The notes: generated by a model not told the origin, from the letters alone. DNA of 64,000 bases from Lithospermum erythrorhizon (GCA_019722365.1 JADFUC010000679.1:124001-188000), one strand, 5' to 3'; counted from the stretch's first letter, positions 1 to 13,720 are shown. A program made the numbers and translations.

Positions 1-1341
1 GTAGTATTACCGTACGACTCACAAGAAGTTGGATTTGAGTCTCGTTTATGTGATTCTACAGTTGGTAGGCGTGTCTATAGGCTCTTGCCTATTAGGGAGT
101 GCTTATCTGATTCCCAAAGCATTGTAGGACTTAGGCTATAAACGTCCAAAATATAATCTGGTAGACTTGGTTACTTGAGCGGTGATTTCCATGTGCAAGA
201 CTTGGGCCACCCAACAAAAGAGATCTTATACGATCTAAGATGAGCGCCAAAAGAGTCGTGATTGGTGATACTACCTATGTGATTAAATTGAAATGTATGC
301 GTGTTGCCTTTCGATTCTTAAATATAAGATCTAAAACATAACAATCGTTTAGATGATATTGAATTCTATTATATGATTTTAGAATTACTTATTATGACAT
401 GAATAATTAAAGCTATATTATTTTTTACATATCTTACATTTATAGTCTAATAGCTATGAATAATAACTCTAATATACTTCGCTCACTTTGGAGAAATACA
501 ATATCGTATGCTTCATCCATTCGGCGATGCAGGCGAATCATGGAATGACGATAAATACATGATAGATGAGATAGTAGTACAACTACCACTCGAGTCACGG
601 ATATTTATGTTTGAATGGCTTTAGATTTTTTGACTTTACGGCATGGTCTTGGAGCAGGATATTTCAGCATTACTGCAAAATGTGTGTATTCTACAGAATA
701 GAAAGAAGGTAGTGAGGCAAGAGATAGACTGCGGGTGGCGATGGAGCAAAGTTGCGGCCATTCTTTGCGAGGATCAGGTTTGTTTAAGTTTCCCAACATG
801 AATGGTAATTAAACTAAACGATATACACAAACGTGCACCTTTGAGTAGAAACATCATTCGGTTCCATTTGGAAAATGATGGGCATTACTTTTCATTTAAT
901 GAAAGTGGTTGTTTACGTTACTTTTCGAAATAGTATAGTTTATGTTAATCTCGTGAGAATGGTCTACATGTATTAGATAAGCGTTGAGACCTCTGATATA
1001 TAAACAATAAGAGGAAGAAGACAAATGACTTGAATCCTTCGTATACGTGGCATTCTGCGGAGACTTGGTCACATAAGTGATAAGCGTTAAGAAATTGCGT
1101 CTTGCGATGGAATTTTGACATCTATCGTTTTGAACAACCATGATGTGCTTATCGTTCTTGTAAACGAGATGACCAAATCACCTTCCTTGGAATGAGTGAG
1201 AGGCAACAAATTTATTGGGTGTCATCATCTGCGTGTGTGTGGACCAATGAATATTCTTTCAAGGAGGTTACTCGCTACTTGATAAACTTTCAGCGATAAT
1301 TATAGTAGATATGGTTATATATATCTACTTAAGCATAGAAT

Positions 1342-1570
1342 GAAGCTTTGAAAGTTCAAGAGTTTGAGAAAGTTAAGAACCAACTCAATAAAACGATTAA
1401 GGTTCTCCGGTCTGATAGAGGTGGATAATACTTAAGCTATGTATTTGAATCACATCTTAAGGAGTGTGGTATTGTATCCACCAACTTACTCAATTTAGAT
1501 TTCTAAACATAATGGTGTATCCGAAATTAGAAATCGAACACTATTGGATATGGTTCGATCCATAGTAACA
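1342..1570 (+). pseudogene. copia integrase core remnant (element A)
   Basis: Reading from 1342 gives EALKVQEFEKVKNQLNK and then IKVLRSDRGG, the typical copia integrase segment just before the second catalytic acidic region. The next codon is TAA where family members have GAA (glutamate), so the GGEYLS motif is broken. After a gap the frame resumes with HLKECGIVS and, near 1512, NGVSEIRNRTLLDMVRS, matching the family's NGVSERRNRTLLDMVRS. Integrase would insert the cDNA copy into the genome; this copy cannot. The N-terminal zinc-binding part is not clear. Confidence 0.8.
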
Positions 1571-2106
1571 CATCAGAACTTCTGATCAGTTTTGGGGATA
1601 TACGTACAAAATGCCTACGCACACTAAACAAATTTTCAACTAAATCATTAGTAAGACCCCATGAGATGTGGTTTGGGAACAAATCCCGAATGAGTCCATG
1701 AGGATTTAGGGTAATGGGAAACATATGTCAAAGAAGTGAATAAGGACAAACTTGGACCCAATCGAAATATTATTTCATTGGTTGACTAAAAGAAATTATA
1801 GGATATTTCTACCTTAAGCATGAGAATAAGATTTAATTGCACAAAATGACATTTTCCTTAGGGGAGGAATACTTGGCGAAAGATATAGAAGAGGTAGAGA
1901 ATCTTGAAGTTGTTCAAGATAGTGAGGAAGTCAATGTTGAAACGTGGTAAGTTACCTCGGGGAGGTGAGCCTGCCCATATAGAGGAAGTTCAACGATCCA
2001 TGGGAAACCGTGATCGTGCCCAGCGAGACTGTACCACCCAGGTAGGATAGAACTCGTCGAGGACCCGATAGATGGTGGGAAGCTTTTATTGAAAATGGCT
2101 TCATAT

Positions 2107-2960
2107 GAAAGCCATGAAAAGCGAAGCGATGAATGGCTTGTAACCATGAAATCCGAGATAGATTCGATGTATGGCGGCATAATATTTGGACATTGATGGA
2201 TCCTTGAAGTCTTGGAGCTTCTGTCAGTGGGTTTTTAAGCATAAAGAAAGCCCCGGATAAAGATGGAAATGTCCATGTTTATAAGGATAGAATAGTAGCC
2301 AAAGTTTCAAACAAATTCAAAGAATTAATTGTAATTGAAACTTCTCCTTAGTGTAAAGTTTAAATCATTCGGATTATCTTGGCGTAGATTGCCTATTGTA
2401 GTTATGAGATCGGCGGATAGATGTAGGGCCTTCACGTTCCTAACGGGGTCTAGAGAGGGACGTGTGACACAACCTCGACTTTGCATGTCCCCGAGACCTA
2501 AGAAGGTATCTGACTACAAAGATCCACTTATGGACTTAAGCGAAACATCAAGAAGTTGGAATCTTCGTTTTAATGAGGCGATCAAGAGTTTGGGTTCATT
2601 AGGAGCAGAAGATGCTTGTGTATACAAGAGAAGGTTAGTGGGAGCAACATTACATTTATAGTCTTGTATGTAGATGACATACTGATCATAGGAAAAAACA
2701 TACCTATGTGAATACGTGATACAAGTAAACTGCCAGAAGTATTTATCATAATGAAAGACTTAGGAGAAGCTCAGTACATGTTTGGAATTAAGATCCATAG
2801 AAATCGATCTAAAAGGCTCATTGGATTAAGCCAAAACACTTATATTGAGAAAGTGTTGAAACGATTTAAGATGGATAATTCTAAGAAAGGAAACCTCAAT
2901 GGGGCGTGGAATTACTCTCGGCCATTCAGGTGTCCCTTGTGGCTTGAAATTTGAAGAAAG
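2107..2960 (+). pseudogene. copia reverse transcriptase remnant (element A)
   Basis: The start of the RT domain reads SDEWLVTMKSEIDSMY (about 2125-2172). WVFKHK then PDKDGNVHVYKDRIVAK follow at about 2229-2310. The catalytic motif YVDD is at 2667-2678 (LYVDDILIIGK), and an open stretch at 2751-2954 encodes MKDLGEAQYMFGIKI and GLSQNTYIEKVLKRFKM. All are standard copia RT blocks in the right order, but they sit in different frames with stops between, so no functional polymerase can be made. The catalytic aspartates themselves remain. Confidence 0.88.
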
Positions 2961-2964
2961 GATG

Positions 2965-3760
2965 AGTGATGATGTTCACTTATGCATCAACCATAGGATC
3001 CATCATGTATGCCATGTTATGTACACGTCCAAATGTATCGTGCGCTCACGAGTGTAACAAGCACGTCTATTATGTCGAGTGAAAATCCTTTGGACTATTG
3101 AAACCCGTACTTAAGTACTTATGAAGGACTAAAGATATGTTCACTTGTACAAGATGGGGATAATGAGTTATTAGTAGCAGAAATTTACACCGTGCCGGTT
3201 TTCAAACCCGATAGAGGCGATAATTAGATGCATTATCACAGTTATGCACTAGCAGTGCAGTGCGATGTGAGCACTACAGGCCGGCTTCAGCCGAGAGGCA
3301 CTGTTGACTCGACAACGAGAAGATGAGTACATTGCGGCAATTTGTTGGATTAAGAAGGAGTCGATTAGGGTTATATTGTGATAACAACTTTAGGCGATAG
3401 CTCGAAACTAAGGAGGTGAATGTGACACAGGATCAAGCATGTACTCGAGAGAGTATCATCTTATTCGGAGGTGTAACAGGTTAAGGACTCAAACAAAATA
3501 CATACATCGAGCACAGCGGCGATATTGTGGTCATTTAATAGGTATTCCTTATTGGAATTGAATGCCATTGATTAGTATGGGTTGATTGTCGATCACGTTT
3601 CTTGGATGCAGATCGAAGGGAGAATGAACTCACGAGTCGATCACATGGATTATCACACGGTGTGAAAATGGTTTCAACCGTGATGCTACATAGCCATGAG
3701 GGAACTTAGAAGATTGTATATGTGTCCTAAAGTTTCTCAAAGAACTTATATTAAATGGTG
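2965..3760 (+). pseudogene. copia RNase H region remnant (element A)
   Basis: MYAMLCTRPNVS at about 3007-3045 is the copia connection motif before RNase H. Near 3303-3360 the family block for STTEAEYIAA reads DSTT, then after a frameshift EDEYIAAICWIKKE. Further degenerate RNase H coding runs towards 3700. RNase H removes the RNA strand during reverse transcription. Frameshifts and stops make this copy non-functional. Its position just upstream of the polypurine tract at 4127 fits the normal pol order. Confidence 0.75.
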
Positions 3761-4126
3761 ATTAGACACGTGACACAGTTTCACTTTATATGAGTAGTGT
3801 ACTTTGACATACAGCGTCTTACATGTGGAGGATTACAAAGACTTGAGTTACAGCATACTTCCAAGTGTAATTGTGAAATCTTACACAGATGGAATTAGGT
3901 ACAACCCGGATATAATGATTTTAGATTTTTCGAGACTCTTTGGAGAGCCCGATGATGATTTGTTGTGACCTCGATCTTTAGGCGAGATAACATGACTTCT
4001 AGCACCAAGAAAGTGCGGATGTAAGGTTTAGTGACACCCAATCTTACCATGCTTATTTGGAAATCGCGTATGAGGGATGGTTTTGATTTAATCGATTAGT
4101 AAATGTCGTTTTAAAAATAATCGTCT

Positions 4127-4140
4127 AAGGGAAGTGGGAG
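4127..4140 (+). promoter_or_regulatory. Polypurine tract of element A
   Basis: The purine-rich run AAGGGAAGTGGGAG directly abuts the TGTTGGAAAT start of the 3' LTR. In LTR retrotransposons this is where plus-strand DNA synthesis is primed. Elements B and C have close variants at the same position. Confidence 0.8.
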
Positions 4141-4994
4141 TGTTGGAAATATGAGGCGTTAGATCTCCTTAATATATGCATGTTTAAACAATTAGATTGT
4201 CTGACCGATTATTACATTTAAATAACCTTAATAAATTTGAATATATGTTAGTATTTGGACAGTGTATAAATAGGTAACTTCGATTGAGATTAGAGTTATG
4301 ATATGGCTTTAAGTCCGCTCATAATCTATATATTAATATGATGTTCGGTTAAACATAAATTAATATATTGCTAATTTCGATCGAGCCTAAGAGGTCACAC
4401 ACAACAACGAAATCGAACTATAATTTAATTATAACTTTCGGGGTTTAAAATATAACTGTATAAGAATATTGGGGTGAAATTTCAATTGTTGGAAATCACC
4501 CCATGGGCCTTGGCAAGAGATGGGAATGGGGTTCTAGAATCTTCTTTTAGAAGAATTCTAGAATGTTCTTCTTAAAAAGATTGGAAAGAGTTTCACCGCA
4601 TCTTTTGAAAACCTTAAAAGAAAGGATTTTTTGAGGCCTATATAAAGGCCACTTTTGGAATGAAAAGCTTTGCGGTCTTCGCTTTTGAAGTTGAGAATTC
4701 TCTCTTACATTACATATTTTCGAGTAGTAGGTGAGAAAAATTCCATTGAATTTTTCTACCCAACCTCGTCTACAGTTTAATATTTTGAAGAGCTCCAGTA
4801 AAGCTACGGAGGGATTCGTTCATACGTTGGTACGTACTATTCTTAGAAACAATCTACGTTGATTGTTGAGGTACCATGATTTATTCGGCTATGATCCTTA
4901 ATAAAGGTACAGCTTGTATATTGTTTTTATTATATTCATTAGAATCTTTGGTTACGGTTTTTCAAAATTATTATTTTAATTTGTAAACTCAACA
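4141..4994 (+). repeat. 3' LTR of copia element A (854 bp)
   Basis: It starts TGTTGGAAAT immediately after the polypurine tract and ends ACTCAACA, giving canonical TG...CA ends. A TATA-like CTATATAAAGG lies near 4638-4648. The motif CGAGCCTAAGAGGTCACAC near 4383 recurs in similar form in the LTRs of elements B and C. The matching 5' LTR is not in the window, so the 3' boundary rests on the CA end alone. Confidence 0.75.
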
Positions 4995-5149
4995 TTAACG
5001 GCGCGGTCGTCCACATCCTCCCCGATTTGCACCACTAGAAAGCGGGGGGCAAAGGGCACACATCGAGTCTCGAGCCGTTTCTATTTGTCAATTGGAGGCG
5101 GGATGGGTAAAATCCGGCGCCTTTTATCGCGTCTCTAAATCACTGCAGC

Positions 5150-6370
5150 GTCTCCTTTGGGCTGAAACCGAGCCATAATTTCGGGCTTGACGACTTTCTT
5201 TTGTCTCAAAAGAACGACTCGAACCCGTCTCAAAGAACCCGACTCGGCCCGTCTCCAGCAGCAGATCAAAGCCGACTCCAGCCAGCGACTACAACAGTCT
5301 CTACATGCAGTGAAACCCGACTCGATATAACCGACTCAATGAACTCCATATACACCCGACTCGAACCGACTCCATATACCTGGAAGCTCGAGCCGACTCC
5401 ACGTATAACCGGCTTCAGGCAGTCTCGTTCCACATAAATACAATCCGACTCCAATCCGACTCCACCGTCCGAACCCGATGCCAAAAATTCAAAGTCGAGT
5501 CGAACGTCTCAATCCAGCGCCCGCCACGCATTTTAAGCGGCCAGTTCTTTGCAATAACGGCGACAACGGTACGCGGCATAAAAACCCCATCCAAATCGCA
5601 AAACAAATATCAAAAGATTGATTCATCCAACTGTACAAACAAATATAAAAACATCAAATATTCAAACATAAAAATATAACAATTCATAGAACAAATACAT
5701 ATTAAACATCGAACATATTAAACATCATATTAATATAAACATCAAACATTAATTCATATAAACATGAAACGTATTAAACATTCTATTCATATAAACATCA
5801 AACATTAATTTATATAAAACATCAAACATTCAACCTAAAATTAAAATAAAAAACCAAATTACCTATTTGAAACTTGAATATAGTATTTTCCTACAACAAA
5901 AGTAACAAATATAAATTACAAATATATTCACAAATATAAATTAGATACAAAATAAAAAAGTGAATAAAGTATTAATAATTACCTCTTTAAAGTCACCTAC
6001 AAAATAAAATCAAATTTAATGTTAGTAGACAATAAAATTATGGAAATGAAATTAATAACATAAAATAAAGATGATATTATGTTGTGGGTTTGGAAAAAAA
6101 ATTGTTGGAATGATGATAATGTGAGATATATATATAGGGAAAATGAGATTCTGGAATCCTATCTCCATCCCGTCTCCATCCTGACTCCATTTGAAAGTAG
6201 CTTTTTTTTGAATTTCCACCGATTTTGTGGGAGATCGGAAATATGGGTTGAAGCTTAGATCTCCGTCAGGTCTCCGTTTTGGACACCCGATGCCGAAAAT
6301 CCCGTCTCCATTGGAAAAAGATTGAAATTTATTTAAACCAAATCTCATTCCGTCTCTTTCCCGACTCTAG
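5150..6370. repeat. CACTA subterminal repeats, left arm
   Basis: Two clusters (about 5190-5510 and 6155-6370) repeat short units built on CCGACTC, CCCGACTC, GTCTCC and CATCCCGTCTCC, all with the C-rich strand on plus. Such arrays next to CACTA ends are transposase binding sites in known elements; here that role is inferred. Between them (5590-6050) is AT-rich DNA with repeated AAACATCAAACAT-like units. Confidence 0.65.
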
Positions 6371-6603
6371 GCGATCGTGAAAAAAAAAAAAAAGATACGA
6401 TTTTGCAGGCAAACTCCACGGCATCGCCAAATACGATATGAAGAAAGCGATAAATACATATCAAGTTTTTGAACACAATATCAAAAAAGCAATAAATACA
6501 AAATACGCTACTACGCTCGTTGTGCATTTCGATGAAGTTTAATACAAAGTTGCAAATTACTATATGAAAACTTGTAACCCAAATATTTGATTATTAATTG
6601 TCT

Positions 6604-9600
6604 TCAGGAGTTGTCTTCCTCGTCATAAATCAGATTCGGGATAGTCGACTTCGTAATCGAACCATCTCCGTGATCGGATACCACGTCGTTCTCTCTTGAC
6701 GATAACGAAATGCCGGTTCCCAGCCAGCGTAGGTGATTAAATCAATAGGAACATAGGGAGGTTGTTGTTCTTCTTCGGAAGATATCTTGATATCAAGCGG
6801 AGACATCATTTTGCATATGAGTCAATCGACTCGACTTCGCGTTCGATTTCATTGCGGCCTTGGTAGCTATGATCTCGGTCATTGTTTATACTTGGAGATA
6901 ATAGTATCATATTTGTGCACAGGATGCTATGATGTGGTCATCTTTAGAACTGCGCCTTTGTTGATTTGAACATTCCATTCTTCGGATACCTTTGCATCCT
7001 TTAGCTGAGTGTGAGCCATAAACATTTGAAGGGGCAGCGGTGTGGTAACTCGAGCCGTACGACAACTCCCAATCTCCTCTAAGACCTGCATGGTAATTGA
7101 CATGATCGCCATGCTGGTAGCATGAACCCTTGACACAAACACATTGTGTAAGTGCTTTTTGTTACCATCGCCTGCACGATATCAAAATAGTACGGATTGA
7201 TGTAGTACCACTTTATACGCTTTTGATTTACGTGCGGGACTAATGAAGAATTCTCGGTGTCGTGTGTGTCCATATTATTCATTACATACTTTGAAACCAT
7301 TCGGCGAAATTATTGGTAGCGTCACGATTTCTACGTACGTGCAGCCGCGCCGAGTTCTTCGTGAAGCCAATCGCGTAGTAGATCCTAAAACAAAGCGTTA
7401 TACGTTTAGTTAACTATTATATCACATAAGAATTGATTAATTGAAATGCTAAATGTGCGATTCTTGAAGAGTTTCATGTACTTGGTATTGCATAGAATAT
7501 ACACATGGCGGTGTTGTATAGTTCTTCCATCTATAGCTTCACTTACACAAAGCATCACGGGTAAGCAATGGCAAGCGGTTGGGTCGTCATGTCCAGGTCA
7601 GTGCATGCGTGCCTCAGCAATTCGATTTAAGTTGGTTTGATCCGCTTCCTCAGTACATTGAACAAAAGTTTGAAACCTCTTTGACCAAATATGCCTCGCA
7701 TATTGACCCTTCAACGTGCCTTTTGCACTTTACCAATTTCTTCAATGCCCTAAATATCTGAGCATTTGTAAGGTTAGTTAGATGAGTAAATATGAAATAG
7801 TATGAAAGAGGTACAATAAGTGAAAAACTCACGGCAGAAAGGGTACATCCATACATCTTTGCCGCGGGACCTTCATTAAAGCTTACATTATGGCAAATTT
7901 ATCGTTAGGTGTTCCGTTACATCAAAAGCGAAGGTGGGAATATCATACCAAAATGCTACGAGTTATCTGACAATATTCGCCCCAGTGCTCGTTCCACATT
8001 TAGGATTCTTTGTGACATACAGCGAAAGAAATAACACCACTCGTGATTGTTTCCGTAGGGATTAGGCGGGAGATGGCCAGATGCTAGAAATAACCATTGG
8101 AGAATAATACGAACATCGTGACTTTTAGTCGGCCAAAGTTCACGTTTCTTGCACGTGCTGCACCGATGTTTGAGCGTATCCATCAGATGGTGTGACGGGA
8201 CAACCATTTCACGAAATCTTTTACATTGCCACGGGGTTCAAAGTATAAGTCGTTTTGGTTTATGTTTCCTCCTGTTCCATGTAATGCAACTCTGGTCTCG
8301 GCTTGATAGTGCAGATATGAACCTCGGCCCAGATTCGTTATCCTTCGTCTTCTAAAAGAACATCCATTCTGATATGTGATAAATTTTCACCATTGTTCTT
8401 CTCCGTGTGCATGGCGTCGATGTTGTGTGTCGATTTATTGTGCGGCCAATAACTCAACTCCCAAAATATACTTTTCTTACACAGTTGTGATAAACATTAT
8501 TATACTGGGTGATCGTAGTGCGAATATTGACTTCACAGAACACATCGATCCAACCCACGTACATGCAAATATAGCGGTTCCATCAGAGTCGTTCCTTACG
8601 GTGCAAGTGCGGGGGATAAGTGTGTCCACTTTTACAAAGGCATTTTTTCATTCCTAAAAGAGGATAATCACATAGAGAAAGGGCAGTGCTTGTCCGAACC
8701 CGGCAATGTTCGACCTTCTCTTAATGTAATGCTCGATATTTTTCCATACAATACGAGTAGTAACCTCCGTGTGTCCTCAACAGAGATAACATTCCATATG
8801 GGAAAAATCGCTAATCATCCGCGTCAAGCGGCCTGTATTTGAAATTTTGACCGTTTGATGTCGAGGAATACCGATACCCGTATTCCTGACTCCTTCAGCT
8901 AAATCGATCAAAGATTAGAGAGAAACATCAATATCTCTCGGGATTTTTTGGCCTAATTATATAATTGAATAAGAACATATATGGTTCCTTAAATAAAATC
9001 CACGGTGAAATTATATACATGAGATGATCGGCCAAAAGAGATATTGGCCTTAAACTTGCCAAACGGACTAAAACCATCGGAACCTGAGCCGATGCGAACA
9101 TTTCTCGCCTCTCTTTGAAAATCTTTGGATATGTTGCGTCGAGGTGCTTCCACGACACCGTCCACCGGTGAGTCATCCAAGTAGGACTCTGTTTGTGTCT
9201 ACGTGATTGCCCGTATCTGAGCTATTTTTCCTCGACATATATAACCGTTGAAGGCCTTGGACCTAGTGGTAAGTAAACCAAAACATTTCGTATGATACAA
9301 CACACGTTGTCCGTGTTATGGCGGCAAAATACACTCTCCCCTTGAAGCATAAGCGCTTTGAGTCAACATTTAGGTCTTTGTAAAACAACATGCTGTGTGT
9401 GAAGCATGTATTTTACATTTAGGCGAGCAGAGAACTCAACAATCTTTTTGCCTCGTAAAAATCATCCGGTATGTTCTCCCATTATTAGATCTGGCGGCGA
9501 TTATGGCGACCCGCTTGTTGGAAAGCGTTCTGCGACGTGCGACGACTTCGGGCTAACCGGGTTGAGTGGCGTGGATGCTTTGTGGTCGATTGCAACCATC

Positions 9601-10020
9601 CCACATAATAATTTGGTTTCTGACCTTAATAATCTCGTACTTTTCTTCCTCTACATTTGGTTAGCCTACAACCGGTGGTAAGCGTCCCCAATTAAGCGAA
9701 TTTCCTTTGATCATCAGTTCAAACCATCTTCAACCATACTTATGGGATTCTCCTGGAAACCCAACATTAGCGGTGAGATGCAGCAACACTTGTCATAAAC
9801 AACATTCTTAGGAGGGAATAAATCGGGAGCAAAATTCTGCATCACTTGATAGACCCATTAGAATATCCTCAACAAAACCGTTACTAATCCAAATGTAACT
9901 CAACTTGGGTTTCATCAACACATTTCTATTTTGACACCTCCGACACGGACATCTTATCAGAGCAGTATCATTGGCCAAGAATGATTTTGCTTGACATCCG
10001 TAAATTCCAGATACGTTCAT
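6604..10020 (-). pseudogene. TNP2-type CACTA transposase, broken
   Basis: Transposase of the En/Spm class (Transposase_21/TNP2), which would cut and join the element's ends. Read on minus, family blocks appear in order: the N-terminal transposase-associated domain with IRCPCRRCQN at 9808-10020; RNVRIGSGSDGFSPFGKFKANISF at about 9000-9110, matching the family's RNVRLGLASDGFNPFG; TKSHDVRIILQWL at about 8090-8130; and LKKLVKCKRHVEGSICEAYL (family LK..VRNKARPEGSIAEGY) at about 7660-7760. An acidic C-terminal tail ends at a TGA near 6604. Blocks lie in different frames with stops, so it is dead. Its length of about 3.4 kb fits an intact TNP2 gene. Confidence 0.85.
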
Positions 10021-10369
10021 ATATTAAATACGTCAAACCCACATTATACAACACGATAACGATTAATATGATTCGAGCGATCTTGAGCCATTGGCAACTA
10101 AATGTATTGAAATTAAGTAGGTTTTAAATATTGAAAGAATTGAGTGGAATGATATACGCCCCAACTCTAATAACAGGTTATAATTAGTGATTTATAGAAT
10201 ATCAACTAACAATTAGGCTGAAATCTTCAATTTAAATTTGTGTATGATAGTGTTTTTATGGGGTGGTTTTAGTGGAGGGCGTTTTTTGGGTTGAGGGTGT
10301 TTTTGATAGTGTTTGTGGATGATGTTTCTAATTTGTTATGTTTTCACAAAGTTATTCTTGAACAATTAG

Positions 10370-10620
10370 TGGCGGGATAGAGCGGGATGGAAGGTCGGGC
10401 CTTTAAATAATATTTAAATATAATAATAATACCTATGGAGACGGTGTAAATTAGGTATTTATTTTTTAAGTTATTGGAGACATGATGGAGACGGGATGGA
10501 GTCGAGATTATTTAAATAATGTTCAAACAACTAATAATACATATGGAGGCGGTATGAAGTCGGGTTTATTTTTAAAGTTAGACGGTATGGAGTCGGTATA
10601 AAAATGAAGCAGACCGTCTC
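10370..10620. repeat. CACTA subterminal repeats, G-rich cluster
   Basis: About eight degenerate copies of GGAGACGG(G/T)ATGGAGTCG-like units lie here, on the opposite strand to the cluster at 5190-6370, as expected for the other arm of one CACTA element. The 420 bp from 10640 to 11050 hold no gene and no repeat I recognise. Confidence 0.6.
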
Positions 10621-11052
10621 CATTTTGAACAATATTTAATGGTTTTTACGATTTTGATTAACGTTGTTGAGTGGAAGTATATTTGAAAATAATATTAGTG
10701 GAGATATGATATTTGTAAATAATATTGAATTAGTGGATATGTAGCATTGATGATATGTTACGTTTCAGGCATATCACATGTAAAGAGATATAAGTTGCGA
10801 CCTCTCATACATATTAACGTGTGATGGGTCGTTAGTGAAGAACAAAGATCTTATAATATACATCATACGTCGTAATGTAATGTAGTATATGATTGTGTTA
10901 TAACATGTTATTAGTTGCTGATTGAGTTAAAACATATAATATACTATAACACAATGTGTAGATTATTTTTGTTAAATAAATACAAATCTTGCGTATTTGA
11001 ATGGGGAGTTCTGATACTTTAAGAATGTGAAAGTGTAATTTTTAATAAATTA

Positions 11053-11190
11053 GGCTGAAACCGACTCAAAGCAGTCTCCGTTTCTTTAGTCTCGTTCACA
11101 TCTCCGTTTGGACACCCGCATTCCACGTCTCCGTCAAGGTAATTTTTCGTACCCGTCTGCGTCGGAGCTCACGTCACGGAGTCTCGGTCA
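11053..11190. repeat. CACTA subterminal repeats, C-rich cluster
   Basis: The sequence GGCTGAAACCGACTC followed by repeated GTCTCCGTTT and ATCTCCGTTTGG units resembles the cluster at 5160-5500, including the shared GGCTGAAACCGA motif. Its orientation suggests the left arm of a second CACTA element. Confidence 0.55.
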
Positions 11191-11199
11191 TTGAACCTG

Positions 11200-12090
11200 C
11201 GGAAAAACGGATGAAAATGGCGATTGACACAGAGACACCAACCACAACAAAACCCGGCCATGACATCTAAACATAACAGCAAACAAACAAACACAACAAA
11301 TAATTCAATAATAAAGTACATAAACACGATAATAAAATGCGTAAGCAATAATTGATAATAAAAATTACATAACACAAATAATTCAAATGTACACTAACCT
11401 GACTAAACACAAAGTACATAAAGACAAGTGTATCGGAATATAGACAGCAATCTAATCCGCCCGTATCATCTGGACGGCTACCGTCTTAAAATTTGAGGGA
11501 TGTGGGCAACGTCGAGGTGAGGGCGTAAGATGCGATATGATCTCGCAGGTGAAGAGCGTGTCTTGGGGTGGAGTGTGCATCCCACATATGGGCCAACAAT
11601 CTAGTCGTAGTGGAGCTACCGTGTGGTCATTGGCGTGCAACGAGGTCGGCTGGAAGAATTTTGCCGTCTTTGCTAACTTCATGGCATGGCGGCCCGGCCC
11701 TAGCCAAATCGACCTCCACGTTTTCTACGCTTCAACTTGACTCCTCGCATCCCGAACTTCACATTTCCAACTCCTCGGCAAGGGCTCTGCTTCTCTCCTC
11801 TTCCTGCCTCTTTCTTTCGTTCGCCTCTCCCTAGCATGGCCCCACTTTGAGCTCCACCGAACCCGTGTCAGGGGCGGAGGTGGTGGTGTTGTAGCTGGAT
11901 CATCTACGGCAAACTGTGTAGCGGGCTTTCACGGCACGAGCACCACGCCCTTCGCCCGATCCACCGGGCGGCATCCGTGGAAGTCGCGAGTCGCGGTGGA
12001 AAGCTGGCACGAGGATCTTTCATCCTATAAAGTAGGCTGGAAAACTTTGCTTGTCTTGTTCTGCATTTGAACACACATTCATAATAAGGG
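11200..12090. other. No recognised gene; interior of CACTA region
   Basis: Short open frames exist on both strands (for example 11452-11682 minus and 11568-11834 plus), but they overlap antisense to each other and none resembles a known protein. They may be decayed second-ORF or filler DNA of the CACTA region. Confidence 0.4.
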
Positions 12091-13720
12091 CTCGATATTT
12101 AAAAAATAAACAATAAAAACGACAACTATTTATAAACTAAACAATTCAAACAAACAAACTATAACAAACTAAATATTGAAACAAACAAAATAAACTATTC
12201 AAACTATATGAAACTAAACAAGCGCCTTACTAAACTACATAACAAGCGATATTTAGCAACTTAACTATTCAACTAGATTCACAACCAACGATTCACAGCA
12301 GCCGCGACTAACAATTCCTGACCAACAATTCACAACTAACAATTCACAACTATTCACAATAAGTATATTGTAATCCATAAACAAAATTATTACATATGAC
12401 TATTCCACAAGTATTTATAAACGCTTTGACTATTCGCAACAACTATTTACAACAACAACTATTTTGTAATCCATAAGCAACAACTATTCACAACATTCAC
12501 AACAACATTCCTGACTATTCACAACAAGCCCAATCCATAAACAAAAACATATAAAATAAACAAACTAATATACTTACAAATGCCGTATCCCCATTTAGGG
12601 TCGTAAAGCTTCGCCCGTCTCCTCGAAGGGTATCGCGTCTTGCATTCATCTTCGTCAAGGATACCAGTGGTAGAACCTATTTCCAGTCTTCTTTCTCACG
12701 AAACACAAATAAAAGCTTTAGTGATATTCAACACAAATATTTGAATTAAATAAAACAACAATAAAAATAGGTATTTCTTTGCCTCTCGGCTTGACGATTC
12801 ATTTGGTGACTTGTTCGAGCGGATGCTCGCCCATCCCAGCCACGGCGCCGCCAGCAGCATTTGTCGATTGACTCGCTGTCTCGCGATCAGCCTGTTCGCC
12901 GCAAATGTCGGAGAATCTGCTCCCAATCGGGCGGAGGTACACCGGTGACTTATTCTTTGCATAATCCAACTCAGGCTGCATATCCCGTTCCCCTCGAGAG
13001 AAGTCTTCCCTCTTCATGGGCGTCGAAGTTTCTCCATACAGCGGTCTCACTCGAATATCGGTTGAACTTGCTTTCATCGCCCATTCTTTTCTCGTATATC
13101 TATAGAAAAATAAATAAAACAAAATCTAATTAGACTACTATTTACTAAAAATATTTTAAACAACTTCTAATTTTTGCAAAATACTTACTTGGGCGATTTC
13201 TAGATGTAAGTCCACATACCATACTGCGCAAATCAAATTAAAAATATTAGAAATATTTTATCAATAACGACAATTCTACTATTCAAACCATTCAACGACG
13301 CTAATCAACTATTCAACAATTCAACTATTCAACTATCAACATAATATAAACTATTCAAACTACAACTATATTCAACTTCATATGATATAAAGCTATTGAA
13401 TGTGGTAATCAAGCTATTAGGACTATATTCGACCAATCAACTAATCAACTATTCAACTATATTAAACTATATTCAACTATTCGACTATATTCGACCATAT
13501 TCGACTATATTCAACTATTCCACTATATTCAACTATATTCAACTATATTCAACATAATATAAACTATTCAAACGACAACTAATCAACTATATTAACTACT
13601 CCAATATAACTACTCGAATATAACTATTTCACTATTCAACTACTACAATTACCAATTTATCAATTATTCAACTATTTGAAATATTAGAAATAAACTAATT
13701 CGTAATAAATAAGCTAATTC
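12090..13720. repeat. Degenerate CAACTATTC satellite-like repeats
   Basis: Two blocks (about 12100-12580 and 13260-13660) consist largely of irregular copies of CAACTATTC, TTCAACTATA and ACAACAACTATT. They are separated by 600 bp of more complex DNA. Unit length drifts between about 8 and 12 bp, so this is a decayed simple repeat and not a clean minisatellite. It lies inside the CACTA region. Confidence 0.6.

Larger units (their letters stand above)
1..4994 (+). mobile_element. Ty1/copia retrotransposon A, 3' part with 3' LTR
   Basis: Pieces of copia integrase, RT and RNase H occur in the normal order on the plus strand (about 1342, 2107-2960 and 3000-3700). They are followed by a purine-rich tract and an LTR beginning TG and ending CA. 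Wording such as KDLGEAQYMFGIKI in the RT suggests the Tork/Angela-type part of copia; that lineage call is an inference. Stops and frameshifts are frequent, so the element is dead. The 5' LTR is not in the window. Bases 1-1300 should hold gag and protease, but I could not recognise either there. Confidence 0.85.

Noticed and set aside
605..1724. Minus-strand open frames of 60-80 codons
   Set aside because: They lie antisense to the copia remnant, have unremarkable composition and match nothing I know.
12799..13122. 107-codon minus-strand frame in the CACTA region, with a 90-codon plus frame opposite
   Set aside because: It is hydrophilic and could be part of a second CACTA ORF, but no family motif is recognisable. 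The overlapping plus frame shows that GC-rich DNA alone gives open frames here.
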